Source: Humibacter albus DSM 18994
Lineage (GTDB): Bacteria; Actinomycetota; Actinomycetes; Actinomycetales; Microbacteriaceae
Direction of reading: 5' to 3'
Assembly (NCBI RefSeq): GCF_000421825.1
Contig: NZ_ATXT01000015.1
Span: 310,001 to 374,000, forward strand
DNA: 64,000 nt
Positions 31,795 through 40,237 of this stretch are shown piece after piece. The notes under the pieces were generated by a model, which was not told the DNA's origin, ran no database searches, and saw only the letters and a list, made by a program, of their open reading frames with translations. The position numbers and the translations under genes are program-made. Position 1 is the stretch's first letter, and each line of letters opens with the position of its first letter.

Positions 31795-32622
31795 CTAGCG
31801 CTCGGATGCGGCGCGGTCCGCGATGTCGTGCGGCGAGGCATCCGTGTAGACGCCATCGACGAGCACCGGCACCGTCGTGGAGACGTCGGTCTGGAAGGCG
31901 ACCTCGATGTCGGCGCGCTGGTCGTCCTCGAGCAGCTCGACACCGCTGACCGACGCGGAGAACATGTGACGGATGCCCCTCGCCAGCCCCGTGTAGGCGG
32001 CGCACGCGGCTGCAGCTTCCGGTGAGCAGGCATCCACACCCACTTTGCCGAGAGCGTCGACCGCGGCACCGGCGGTGAGCAGGTCTTCGACGGCGAAGCG
32101 CAGCGTCTCGTCGGCGCGCACCTCACCGGCGGCGACGATCGAGACCATGGCGCGGCGGCCCAGGCGGCGTTGGTAGTCGATGATCCACTGCGCGACCGCC
32201 GTGCGATTGCGCAGGCTTGCGGCGAGCACGGGCACGCCGAACGTGGCGGCGAGCGCGGTGAGCCGCGATCCGTTCAGCGACGGGACGACGGCGCGAGCCG
32301 CGCCGAAGGCGGCGACATTCTGCTCCGTCATGCTCGAGGGCGACAGCGAGACGCCCGGATCGCCGCGCCTGCCCGCGAGACGGGCGTCGCCGAACGCGCC
32401 GACGGCATCCTGCTGCTCCGCTTCGTGCCGAAGCCCGTCGAAAGGCTGCACCTCGAGGCCGAGCGTCACGCCCATTTCGACGGTGGTGGTGAACGAGATG
32501 GCGTCGACGACCACGATCACGCCCGCGCCCTGGGCGATGCCTCGCAATCCGTCGCGTCCCCAGTCGAACCGCACCTCATAGGGCTGCTGCGTGGGAGCAT
32601 CGGGGGCGAGCGGCGTTTTCAC
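31795..32622 (-). CDS. comB: 2-phosphosulfolactate phosphatase-family protein (ComB)
   Basis: 275 residues from GTG 32622; the frame continues upstream to 32796 but that part is unlike the family. Characteristic ComB segments are VIVVVDAISFTTTVEMGVTL, SLSPSSMTEQNVAAFG, VVPSLNGSRLTALAATFGVP and VSIVAAGEVRADETLRFAVEDLL. The archaeal enzyme removes phosphate from 2-phosphosulfolactate in coenzyme M synthesis. Bacterial homologues without that pathway have unknown substrates, and nothing here suggests coenzyme M. It follows helD by 178 bp on the same strand, with a stem-loop in between. Confidence 0.85.
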   Translation of the reverse strand: MKTPLAPDAPTQQPYEVRFDWGRDGLRGIAQGAGVIVVVDAISFTTTVEMGVTLGLEVQPFDGLRHEAEQQDAVGAFGDARLAGRRGDPGVSLSPSSMTEQNVAAFGAARAVVPSLNGSRLTALAATFGVPVLAASLRNRTAVAQWIIDYQRRLGRRAMVSIVAAGEVRADETLRFAVEDLLTAGAAVDALGKVGVDACSPEAAAACAAYTGLARGIRHMFSASVSGVELLEDDQRADIEVAFQTDVSTTVPVLVDGVYTDASPHDIADRAASER

Positions 32623-32640
32623 CTGGTCATCGTACCGAGA

Positions 32641-32668
32641 CGGTCGGACCGGGATTCCCATCCGACCG
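32641..32668 (-). terminator. Stem-loop between helD and comB
   Basis: CGGTCGGA (32641-32648) pairs perfectly with TCCGACCG (32661-32668) around a 12-base loop. It lies about 130 bp beyond the helD stop on the minus strand and just before comB. There is no U-run, so it may be a weak or attenuating terminator. Confidence 0.4.
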
Positions 32669-32800
32669 GACCGCCCACCGCGCTGCGCCGCCGCACTGCC
32701 CCACCGCACAACTCCGCCGGACCGCTTGGGCCGCCGGGTGTGCACCTCCTCAGAACAGGCGCCGATCATGTGCCACCCGCAGCCCATCGGCAGCACACGG

Positions 32801-35179
32801 TCAGGGACGCACGAGGGCGAGCCGCTGCGTCGGCCGCGTCATGGCGACGTAGAGCGCGGATGCCCCGCGCGGCGACTCGGCGACGATGCCATCCGGATCA
32901 GCGATCACGACCGCGTCGAACTCGAGGCCCTTCGCATCCTGAGCGGTCAACACGACGATCGGCTTCACGAGTCCGGCCGCTCCGCGCCCGGCGTCCCCGC
33001 CGAACCGGGCCGCCACCGCCTCCGCGACGTCGTCGGCGAGCGCGACCGGGCTGATCACCGCCAACGTGCCTGAGTCGTCGATCGCGCGGTCGTGCGCGAC
33101 GGCATCCACGATCGCGGCAGAAAGGCCGGCCGGCCCGACGGCGCCCACCTCGCGCACCGGCCAGTCGCCCTCGCGCACGGCGCGCGCCGGCGTGATCGGC
33201 AGCCCTCGCGACCGAGCGAAGTCCTCGGCGACGCGCGCGATCTGCGCCGGCGTGCGGTAGTTCACGGTGAGCTGCTCGAGACGCCAGTGGCCACGGAAGA
33301 ACGGGCCGACGGCATCCTCCCAGCTGCGTCCGCCGCTCGCGGACGACGACTGCGCGATGTCGCCGACGATCGTGAACGACCTCATCGGGCAGCGCCGCAC
33401 GAGCAGCCGCCACTGCATCGGGCTGAGCTCCTGCGCCTCATCGACGACCACGTGCCCGTAGACCCAGGTGCGATCGGATGCCGCCCGCTCCGCCGTCGTG
33501 AGCCCGTCGCCTCGGGAGTCGGCCGAGTCCACCAACTGCTCCGCCGTGACGAAGGCGCCGGCATCGGCGTCCTCGATGGCCGCCCTCGCCACGCGCAGAT
33601 CGCGCTTGCGCTGCTCCTTTGCGGCCTTCTGCGCGACCTGGTCGTGGGCATCCGGGGTCTCGCCGAGCAGTTCGGCGGCCTCGTCCAGCAGCGGGATATC
33701 GCCGATGGTGAACGCCGCGTCGCGCGGCCGCGCCAGCAGCGCGCGCTTCTCCTCGCTCCACCGCGGGGTGAGCTCGGCGAGCCAGGCCGGGCGCGCGTAC
33801 AGGTCGGCGAGGAGCTTCTGGGGCGTGAGCGGGAGCCACGCGGTGTTCAAAAGCACGCGCGTGTCGTAGCTGGTGCGCACATCCTCTCGCAGCACCGCGA
33901 GATCCTGCTCGTCGAGCGTCTGACCGCGGCGGCGCAGCTGCTGCGCGAGCTGCTGGGTGAGCGCCGACAGCGCGTGCTTCACGAACGTGACGCGGGCCAC
34001 GTTGTGCGGCTTGCCGGTGCGTTGGGCGCGACGGAGGGCATCCGCGATGAGAGCGGGCCGCACCACGACTCGCTCGCCGTCCACCTCGATCGTCGACGCC
34101 TCGCCCGGAGTCTTCTGCCGGGACTCGACCGCACGCTTCAGCAGGCTCGCCATCTGCTTCGAGCCCTTCAGCTGCGCCGTCGCGACCGGGTCGTCGACGT
34201 CGGCCGTGACGCCGGGGAACAGCTCGCCGAGGCTCTGCATGACCACACCGGTCTCGCCGAGCGACGGCAGCACCTCCTCGATGTAGGTGAGGAACGCGCG
34301 GGTCGGTCCCACGACCAGCACTCCGGATGCCTGCAGCTTCTTTCGATGCGCGTACAGCAGGTAGGCGGCCCGGTGCAGCGCCACGGCCGTCTTTCCGGTG
34401 CCCGGTCCGCCCTGCACGACGAGCGCGTCACGGAGTTCGGAACGGATGATCCGATCCTGTTCGGACTGGATCGTCGCGACGATGTCGTTCATGCGCCCCG
34501 TGCGCTGCGCCACGAGTGCCGCCATCAGCGCGGCGTCGCCGGAGACCTCTTCTGGTCGCACACCCGCCTTCGCCAGGAGGTCGGCGTCGAACACCTCGTC
34601 ATCCACGCGGAGCACGTTCCGCTCCCGCATCGTCAGCCGACGCCGCGCGGCCATGCCGACGGGGTTCGCGGCGGTCGCCTGATAGAACGCGCTCGACTGG
34701 GGGGCACGCCAGTCGAGCAGCACCGTGTGCTCGTCGTCGTCGCGCAGGCCGATGCGGCCGACGTAGCGCAGCCGAAGATCGCGCAGGGGGTCGGACTCGG
34801 GGCCGCGGTCTTCCGCCGCGCTCCCTGCGCTCCCGGCGCGAGCGGCGCGAGTCGAAGAGGCGGCCTCCGACATCGACTCACCCTCCGTGCCGCCAGAACG
34901 CCCTTCGAATCGCTGCGCTCGCTCAGGGACCGCAGCGGGCTCCTCGGCCAGCTGCAACCGCCCGAACACGAGCCGCGGATCGACCTCCCGCAGCTGCAGG
35001 AGGCGATCCTCGTAGAGCCGGGCGTAGGCATCCCGCTCGCCACGAGCCTGATGCGTTCCCGCCGAACCCTGTTTGCGCACGGCCGCCAGGCGCCGCGCGG
35101 TGTCGTCCCGCAGGGCATCCAGTCGGTCGTAGAGCTCGGCGACGACGTGCCGCTCGCGGTCCAGTTCGGTCTCGTGCAC
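32801..35179 (-). CDS. helD: HelD-type RNA polymerase-associated helicase-like ATPase
   Basis: 792 residues from GTG 35179, with AGGGGGG upstream. An N-terminal coiled-coil (ELDRERHVVAELYDRLDALR, about residues 4-50) is followed by a charged linker. The superfamily I motor comes next: Walker A ALVVQGGPGTGKTAVALHRA near 256, Walker B VVVDEAQELSPMQWRLLVRR near 578, and the final motif ALYVAMTRPTQRLAL. HelD proteins insert their arms into the RNA polymerase channels and recycle stalled enzyme using ATP. Some actinobacterial members (HelR) also displace rifampicin. In the linker, residues about 90-130 form a low-complexity Ser/Ala/Glu stretch. No rifampicin-associated inverted repeat could be recognised upstream. 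Confidence 0.9.
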   Translation of the reverse strand: MHETELDRERHVVAELYDRLDALRDDTARRLAAVRKQGSAGTHQARGERDAYARLYEDRLLQLREVDPRLVFGRLQLAEEPAAVPERAQRFEGRSGGTEGESMSEAASSTRAARAGSAGSAAEDRGPESDPLRDLRLRYVGRIGLRDDDEHTVLLDWRAPQSSAFYQATAANPVGMAARRRLTMRERNVLRVDDEVFDADLLAKAGVRPEEVSGDAALMAALVAQRTGRMNDIVATIQSEQDRIIRSELRDALVVQGGPGTGKTAVALHRAAYLLYAHRKKLQASGVLVVGPTRAFLTYIEEVLPSLGETGVVMQSLGELFPGVTADVDDPVATAQLKGSKQMASLLKRAVESRQKTPGEASTIEVDGERVVVRPALIADALRRAQRTGKPHNVARVTFVKHALSALTQQLAQQLRRRGQTLDEQDLAVLREDVRTSYDTRVLLNTAWLPLTPQKLLADLYARPAWLAELTPRWSEEKRALLARPRDAAFTIGDIPLLDEAAELLGETPDAHDQVAQKAAKEQRKRDLRVARAAIEDADAGAFVTAEQLVDSADSRGDGLTTAERAASDRTWVYGHVVVDEAQELSPMQWRLLVRRCPMRSFTIVGDIAQSSSASGGRSWEDAVGPFFRGHWRLEQLTVNYRTPAQIARVAEDFARSRGLPITPARAVREGDWPVREVGAVGPAGLSAAIVDAVAHDRAIDDSGTLAVISPVALADDVAEAVAARFGGDAGRGAAGLVKPIVVLTAQDAKGLEFDAVVIADPDGIVAESPRGASALYVAMTRPTQRLALVRP

Positions 35180-35247
35180 GCGCCCCCCTGGATAAAAGTC
35201 AGGACGAACAAGTTTAGTGGGCGCGCGCCGACCGGGGGCCTCGGCGA

Positions 35248-36216
35248 CTACTTCGTGTCGATGCGTCCTACTCCGCCGCCGTCACGCGCGAAGGCCTCGC
35301 GGGCCCGGTTCCAGACGGCGCGCTCGCCCGTCGCCGCAGCACGGAGATAAGCGGCGCTCAGCCGGGCGAGCACGGCGACGCGCTCGGGGTTCTCGTCAGT
35401 GGTTTCGGCGGCCTCATAGTTCGGGATGCCTCCGAGCGAGTGCTCCGCACCGAACAACGTGAGCAGATCGGTCGCGCCGGGGCTGCGGTAGTAGGCATCC
35501 GTGAACCAATCCGGCCCTCGGCTCGACAACGGCGACTGGTCATGGTCCCCGGCCACGACCAGGGTCGGCGCGCTGAGCTGCGCGAACGACGGATTCATGA
35601 AAGGAAAGTTCTGCCTCGCGAACGGATGCAGCTCCTCGCCACCGACGCCCGTGGCGGCCAGCAGCGCCCCCGCACGCACCCGTTCGTCGCGGTGGTTCGC
35701 CCCGAGCGTGCCGTCGGGCTGCACGATGCGGGCGCCCAGGAGCATCTGCACGGTTTGGGCGCCCCAGGAGTGCCCGACCGCCACGGCGACACTCGGGTTC
35801 ACGCGGCCGGCGAGCCCGGGAAGGGCATCCTCGACGGTCTCGAGCTGGTCGAGGATGCGCACCAGGTCGTCGCGGCGCTGCAACCAGATGCGGCCGAACC
35901 TCTCGTCGTCCAGGCCGATGCCGAGACGACGCGAGTCCAGGTGCGTGGGCTGCACCACGACGAAACCTTGGGATGCCCAGTACGACGTGAGCGGCGCATA
36001 GCCGTCGAGCGACCAGCCGTTGCCGTGGGAGAAGAGCAGCACCGGGAGGTTCCGGCCCCGCACGGGAGCGGAGACGCGCACCTCCAGCGGGAGTGCTCGC
36101 CCCGGTGCCGCAAGCGCAACCGGCGCGACGGAGACGACCGGAGCCGGCTTGCCGAGAACGGCGTCCAGTGACGGGAGGATCGCCGAATCGGTGACGGCGG
36201 CGAGAGGAGAGGACAT
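35248..36216 (-). CDS. Alpha/beta hydrolase, chlorophyllase/dienelactone-hydrolase-like
   Basis: ATG at 36216 (MSSPLAAVTDSAILPS) is taken; three further codons from a TTG are possible. The oxyanion-hole region PVLLFSHGNGWSLDGYAPL, the nucleophile elbow AVGHSWGAQT (Ser near residue 162) and the acid and base in VVAGDHDQSP and FGAEHSLGG complete a catalytic triad. There is no signal peptide, so it is cytoplasmic. It is divergent from a TetR gene, and the gap contains two matching palindromes (36260-36297). That suggests regulated detoxification or ester hydrolysis; the substrate is unknown. Confidence 0.86.
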   Translation of the reverse strand: MSSPLAAVTDSAILPSLDAVLGKPAPVVSVAPVALAAPGRALPLEVRVSAPVRGRNLPVLLFSHGNGWSLDGYAPLTSYWASQGFVVVQPTHLDSRRLGIGLDDERFGRIWLQRRDDLVRILDQLETVEDALPGLAGRVNPSVAVAVGHSWGAQTVQMLLGARIVQPDGTLGANHRDERVRAGALLAATGVGGEELHPFARQNFPFMNPSFAQLSAPTLVVAGDHDQSPLSSRGPDWFTDAYYRSPGATDLLTLFGAEHSLGGIPNYEAAETTDENPERVAVLARLSAAYLRAAATGERAVWNRAREAFARDGGGVGRIDTK

Positions 36217-36259
36217 GATGACCAACTTTCATGCAATCGATGCTCCTGCGATACTGAAG

Positions 36260-36297
36260 CGGAGCGGCGTTCCGAAACAATACGGAGCAACGCTCCG
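36260..36297. promoter_or_regulatory. Twin operators between hydrolase and TetR genes
   Basis: CGGAGCGGCGTTCCG (36260-36274, one mismatch in symmetry) and CGGAGCAACGCTCCG (36283-36297, perfect, extendable to ACGGAGC and GCTCCGT) follow the pattern CGGAGC-N3-GYTCCG. They are 23 bp apart centre to centre, about 45-80 bp before the hydrolase start and 110 bp before the TetR start. They are the likely binding sites of the adjacent TetR protein. Confidence 0.75.
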
Positions 36298-36405
36298 TTT
36301 CGCAAGTCCACCCACTCGCGACCCCATCGATACGAGGCGCTCGAGTACCGATGCGAAGCGCTCGACTCGAACCGTTCACGTGGAACGAACAAGGAGGCCA
36401 GAACG

Positions 36406-37029
36406 ATGCCGGATGCCCGCTCCCGTAGCAAACGCACCGACGCCGTGCGCAATCGGCAGCAGCTCCTCGACGCAGCGGCCGCAGTGTTCCTCGACTCCGG
36501 GGTGAACGCCCCGGTACGGCAGGTCGCCGAACGTGCGGGAGTCGGGATGGGGACCCTCTATCGGCACTTCCCCACCCGCGCGGATCTCGTCGTCGCTGTC
36601 TACCGACACCAGGTCGATGCCGCCGCCGAGGCCGGACCACGCCTCCTGCGCGACGGCTCCGATCCGGCCGAGGCGCTTCAATCCTGGATCGCCTTGTTCG
36701 TCGACTTTCTCGTCACGAAACACGGCCTGGCCGACGCGCTCAACGGCGACGCGGAGAGCTTCGCTGTGCTGCACCGGTACTTTCTCGACCGGCTCGTCCC
36801 GGTCTGCGCCGAACTCCTCGACGCCGCCGCCCCCGGCGGGGCGCCGATCGCTGCTTACACCTTGCTCCGTGGCGTGGGGAACCTCTGCATCGGGGGCGCC
36901 GCGGCCGAGTACGACCCCGGCGAGTTGGCGCGGCTGCTGGTGGCAGGCATCCTGTCGCGACGAGAGATCAGTTCGAGTCGGGAACGGCGGACCCCGAGCA
37001 CCGACGGGAACCCGCTATCCGCGACCTGA
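36406..37029 (+). CDS. TetR-family regulator
   Basis: 207 residues. The HTH (RNRQQLLDAAAAVFLDSGVN, then APVRQVAERAGVGMGTLYRH and FPTRADLVVAVYRHQ) is a textbook TetR N-terminus. The ligand domain has the SBCD-like C-terminal LLRGVGNLCIGGAAAEYDPG common to AcrR-type repressors. It is divergent from the alpha/beta hydrolase gene and probably represses both through the paired sites at 36260-36297. It carries no low-complexity insert, in contrast to the TetR at 25569. Confidence 0.92.
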   Translation: MPDARSRSKRTDAVRNRQQLLDAAAAVFLDSGVNAPVRQVAERAGVGMGTLYRHFPTRADLVVAVYRHQVDAAAEAGPRLLRDGSDPAEALQSWIALFVDFLVTKHGLADALNGDAESFAVLHRYFLDRLVPVCAELLDAAAPGGAPIAAYTLLRGVGNLCIGGAAAEYDPGELARLLVAGILSRREISSSRERRTPSTDGNPLSAT

Positions 37030-37071
37030 ATGAAGCGGGTGCCCCGACGCCTGCTAAACTTGATACTTCTT

Positions 37072-37095
37072 GCGGTCCCGCCCGACGGGATCCGC
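37072..37095 (+). terminator. Stem-loop after the TetR gene, in the DEAD-box helicase leader
   Basis: GCGG and TCCCG (37072-37080) pair with CGGGA and CCGC (37086-37095) with one bulged base and a 5-base loop. It follows the TetR stop by 43 bp and precedes the helicase start by 178 bp. It could be a terminator or part of a structured helicase leader. The remaining leader has no gene. Confidence 0.45.
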
Positions 37096-37272
37096 CTGCG
37101 TCGTCAGAACGCATCACCCCGGGCAGTGCAGAGCACAGCGCCCGCGATTCCTTCTCACGGCGAACGGATGCGCCCACCGGCGCCTTCGCCATTGATCCGC
37201 CGCTCAGCGGCTCGGCCACGACCATGCCGGTCGTCACGAAGCCCCGCGGCGCTCTGTTCGAAAGACACCACT

Positions 37273-38955
37273 ATGACTTCCTTCTCCGATCTCGGCGTGC
37301 CCACGCCGCTCGTCGACGTGCTGCGCGCCGACGGCAAGCTCGAGGCGTTCCCGATTCAGGCCGACACCCTTCCCGACACGCTCGCCGGCCGCGACGTGCT
37401 CGGTCGGGGCAAGACCGGATCCGGCAAGACCATCGCGTTCGCACTGCCCATCGCGGCCCGCCTCGGCACGACGCTCGCCGGCGGCAAGCGCCGCGCGGGG
37501 CACCCGCTGGCGCTGATCCTCGCCCCGACCCGCGAGCTCGCGACGCAGATAGCCACCACGCTGGAGCCCCTCGCGGCCGCCTACGGACTGACCACCACGA
37601 CGGTGTTCGGCGGAGTGAACCAGAAGCGCCAGGTGGATGCCCTGCGCGCCGGCGTGGACATCCTCGTCGCCTGCCCCGGTCGCCTCGAAGACCTGATGGG
37701 TCAGGGATTCGTCTCCCTCGACGCCGTGGAGATCACGGTGCTCGATGAGGCCGACCACATGGCCGACCTGGGCTTTCTGCCCGTCGTCACGCGCATCCTC
37801 GACAAGACGCCGAAGGACGGTCAACGTCTGCTGTTCTCCGCCACGCTCGACAACGGTGTGGACAAGATCGTCAAGCGCTTCCTGCACTCCCCCGTGATGC
37901 ACTCCGTCGACGACGAGACCAGCCACGTGGACCGCATGACGCACCACGTGTTCGAGGTTGCGGACGCCGACGCCAAGAACGACCTGGTGCGCACTCTCGC
38001 CTCGGGAACCGGGCGCAGCATCCTGTTCATGCGCACCAAGCACCACGCGAAGAGGCTGGCCAAGAAGCTGACGGAGTCGGGCATTCCGGCCGTCGACCTG
38101 CACGGCAACCTCTCGCAGCCCCAGCGCGACCGCAACCTGGCCGCATTCGGCGAAGGCGGCGTGCGCGTGCTTGTCGCCACGGATGTCGCCGCTCGCGGCG
38201 TGCACGTCGACGACGTCGAGCTCGTGGTGCACGTGGATCCCCCGGCGGAGCACAAGGCGTACCTGCACCGCTCCGGCCGTACGGCCCGCGCCGGGGCCAC
38301 CGGCGACGTGGTCACCATCTCGCTGCCGGCGCAGCGCAGCGACCTGAGGATGCTCCTGCGCAAGGCCGACATCACGGTCACCCCGATCGCGGTGACTGCC
38401 ACGTCGCGCGAGGTCGCGACGCTCGTCGGCGAAGTCGCACCGTACGTGAAGCCCGCACCGAAGGCGCAGCAGGGCGGCGGCCGTAGCGGTGGGGCTGGCA
38501 ACGGCGGCTCGGGCTCGCGCGGAGGCAGCGGCGTAGGACGTGGCCGGGACTCTGCCGGCGCCTCCGGCCGCGGCAGAGGACCCGGATCGGGTCGCGGGAA
38601 CGGCGCGGGTCGGAGCGCAGGCTCCGACAGCGGCGCGTCCCCGCGCGGCGACCGGTCCGGCCGGTCGAACGACGCGGGCCAGGCGAACGGTCAGGCGCGC
38701 GGCGGCAGCGGCCGTCGATCCGGCGGTCGCTCCGGCGCCGCACGCAACGGAAACAGCGCCGTCGCCGGCTCGACGTCGTCGACCCGCGCGAACGGCGACC
38801 ACGCTCACGGCGGGACGACCGGCAGCGGGCACGCCGGCAACCGCAGCAACGGCGGGCGTTCCGGCGGCCGAAGCACGGGCATCCGAGTGGGCGACATCGT
38901 GCGGCCGAACTCCGGCACGTCGCGCGGCCGCGGCTCGCGCCGCGCGCAGGGCTGA
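37273..38955 (+). CDS. DEAD-box ATP-dependent RNA helicase with Gly/Arg/Ser-rich tail
   Basis: ATG 37273 gives the Q-motif (FSDLGVPTPLVDVLRADGKL, then EAFPIQADTLPDTLAGRDVL). The frame extends to 37030 without family similarity. Motif I is GKTGSGKT (about residues 50-57), motif II VLDEADHMADLG, motif III LLFSATLDN, and motif VI HRSGRTARAGATGD. The core ends near residue 400. The last about 160 residues are GGRSGG, GSGRGNG and SRGGSG repeats, an RNA-binding RGG-like tail. Such helicases remodel structured RNA and ribosomal precursors, often at low temperature. The 5' leader of about 200 bp is consistent with post-transcriptional control, but I cannot name an element. Confidence 0.92.
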   Translation: MTSFSDLGVPTPLVDVLRADGKLEAFPIQADTLPDTLAGRDVLGRGKTGSGKTIAFALPIAARLGTTLAGGKRRAGHPLALILAPTRELATQIATTLEPLAAAYGLTTTTVFGGVNQKRQVDALRAGVDILVACPGRLEDLMGQGFVSLDAVEITVLDEADHMADLGFLPVVTRILDKTPKDGQRLLFSATLDNGVDKIVKRFLHSPVMHSVDDETSHVDRMTHHVFEVADADAKNDLVRTLASGTGRSILFMRTKHHAKRLAKKLTESGIPAVDLHGNLSQPQRDRNLAAFGEGGVRVLVATDVAARGVHVDDVELVVHVDPPAEHKAYLHRSGRTARAGATGDVVTISLPAQRSDLRMLLRKADITVTPIAVTATSREVATLVGEVAPYVKPAPKAQQGGGRSGGAGNGGSGSRGGSGVGRGRDSAGASGRGRGPGSGRGNGAGRSAGSDSGASPRGDRSGRSNDAGQANGQARGGSGRRSGGRSGAARNGNSAVAGSTSSTRANGDHAHGGTTGSGHAGNRSNGGRSGGRSTGIRVGDIVRPNSGTSRGRGSRRAQG

Positions 38956-38987
38956 CGCCCCGGCGACCGACCACCGACGTGCGCAAC

Positions 38988-39054
38988 TGAGACAGCCCGT
39001 TTCGGCTGAGACATGCGGACTGGAGCGCTGTCTCAGCCGAAACGGGCTGTCTCA
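38988..39054. repeat. 67-bp nested palindrome, copy 1 (7-12-7-15-7-12-7)
   Basis: Perfect 26-bp inverted repeats (38988-39013 and 39029-39054) flank a 15-base centre. Each arm is TGAGACA, 12 bases (GCCCGTTTCGGC), TGAGACA; the other side is the exact complement. It sits between convergent genes (helicase end 38955 and membrane-protein stop 39126). There is no U-run. The sequence directly right of it (39055-39090) resembles the 3' end of pgi, as in copy 2. Confidence 0.92.
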
Positions 39055-39125
39055 GGGGTGGTGGGGGCCGAACTCAGTCGCGGTACAAGCGAGCTGTCGA
39101 CGCACCTGAGTCGTGAACAACGACC

Positions 39126-39653
39126 TCACTCGGATTCCGCTGCGCCGCCCGCCCGGTGCGCGTCCGCCGCGAGCGCGCTCCGCGACGTCTTCCACCAGCC
39201 GAGTGGTACCGCGACGCCGCACGGGAGGGCGAACGGCGCGAGCATCAGTCCGGCGAGCAGGCTTCCTCCCAGGACCAGCCCGACGACTGCCGCGGTCGCG
39301 AGCCCGATCGCCACGCCGAAGGCCGTGAAGGCCACCACGTGCACACGATCACGGGAATGCGCCTTGAGCGCGCGGCCGAGGAGCCCCGCGAACGGTGCTC
39401 CCACAAGCGCCGCAGCGACGCTCACGGGCAGGCCGACGAACCCGCCCCCGATCACGAAGGCGAAGGCGAACATCGGCGAGCTGATGAGTCCGACCACGAT
39501 CGCCACGACGGCGGCCATCGGTTGGAACCACAACACCGCCCAGAACACACCGGTGATGAACTCGAACGTGGTGAACGCGCGAGGGTGCTCGGCCGTGCGC
39601 GGCGACGAATTCCCGTAACGGCTGGCGAGGGTGTTTCGGCTCGTCTGCGTCAT
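39126..39653 (-). CDS. Small membrane protein, third gene of a TetR operon (paralogue of the preceding gene)
   Basis: 175 residues with four hydrophobic segments after a short N-terminus (SPRTAEHPRAFTTFEFITGV). The order of helices and the N-terminal SPRT-x3-P-(R/K)-AFT-x2-EF motif are shared with the gene at 39650-40237, so the two arose by tandem duplication. ATG 39653 overlaps the stop of that gene (ATGA). I do not recognise a family. It probably acts with its twin in the membrane under control of the TetR gene heading the operon. Confidence 0.75.
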   Translation of the reverse strand: MTQTSRNTLASRYGNSSPRTAEHPRAFTTFEFITGVFWAVLWFQPMAAVVAIVVGLISSPMFAFAFVIGGGFVGLPVSVAAALVGAPFAGLLGRALKAHSRDRVHVVAFTAFGVAIGLATAAVVGLVLGGSLLAGLMLAPFALPCGVAVPLGWWKTSRSALAADAHRAGGAAESE

Positions 39654-40237
39654 TCAAGCCTCTGCACCACGGAGCGGATACCTGCCAGAAGAGCGTCCGA
39701 CTTCCGCGCCCTGCGTAGCGCCAACAGCCTGCCGATCGCCACCGCGGCTCCTGACGCGCAGGAGAACGGAACGTCGCGCGGGACGTCGTTCAGACCGGGG
39801 ACTTGCGGCCCCGATCCGACGATCATCGCCAGGACAGCGTCGCTGGCGCTCATCGTGATGGCGCCGAGCACCAGCCCGAACAGCCCGAACAGCAGCAGGT
39901 GAATCCCGTCGGCGCGCACCCGGCGCACAAGGTGCCCAAGCACATAGGCGCCTGGAGCACCGACGACCAGTGCCGCGATGCTGCAGGGAAGCCCGATGAC
40001 GGCGCCGAAGATCACGGCGATCAGTCCGAAGTTCAGTGACGCCTGCGCGATATTGCTCACTGAACCGGCAGGAAGGCCCATGGACACGATGGCCCCGCTG
40101 ACGAAGGCGATAACGATTCCCATCGGCTGGAAGACGAGAAATGCAAGGAGCGCACCGCGCGTGAATTCCGCGAGCGTGAACGCTTTCGGCTCCCCGGATG
40201 TGCGAGGCGACACGATGCCTCGGAGCACAGCGCTCAC
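39650..40237 (-). CDS. Small membrane protein, second gene of a TetR operon
   Basis: 195 residues, four predicted helices (about residues 25-50, 62-92, 100-130 and 133-160) and the N-terminal SPRTSGEPKAFTLAEFTRGA motif that it shares with the downstream gene. The ATG overlaps the TetR stop by four bases and its own stop overlaps the next ATG the same way, so all three proteins should be made in fixed ratio. The function is unknown. Paired homologous small membrane proteins can form a heteromeric pore or small exporter, as with SMR pairs, but the sequence is not SMR-like. Confidence 0.75.
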   Translation of the reverse strand: MSAVLRGIVSPRTSGEPKAFTLAEFTRGALLAFLVFQPMGIVIAFVSGAIVSMGLPAGSVSNIAQASLNFGLIAVIFGAVIGLPCSIAALVVGAPGAYVLGHLVRRVRADGIHLLLFGLFGLVLGAITMSASDAVLAMIVGSGPQVPGLNDVPRDVPFSCASGAAVAIGRLLALRRARKSDALLAGIRSVVQRLE

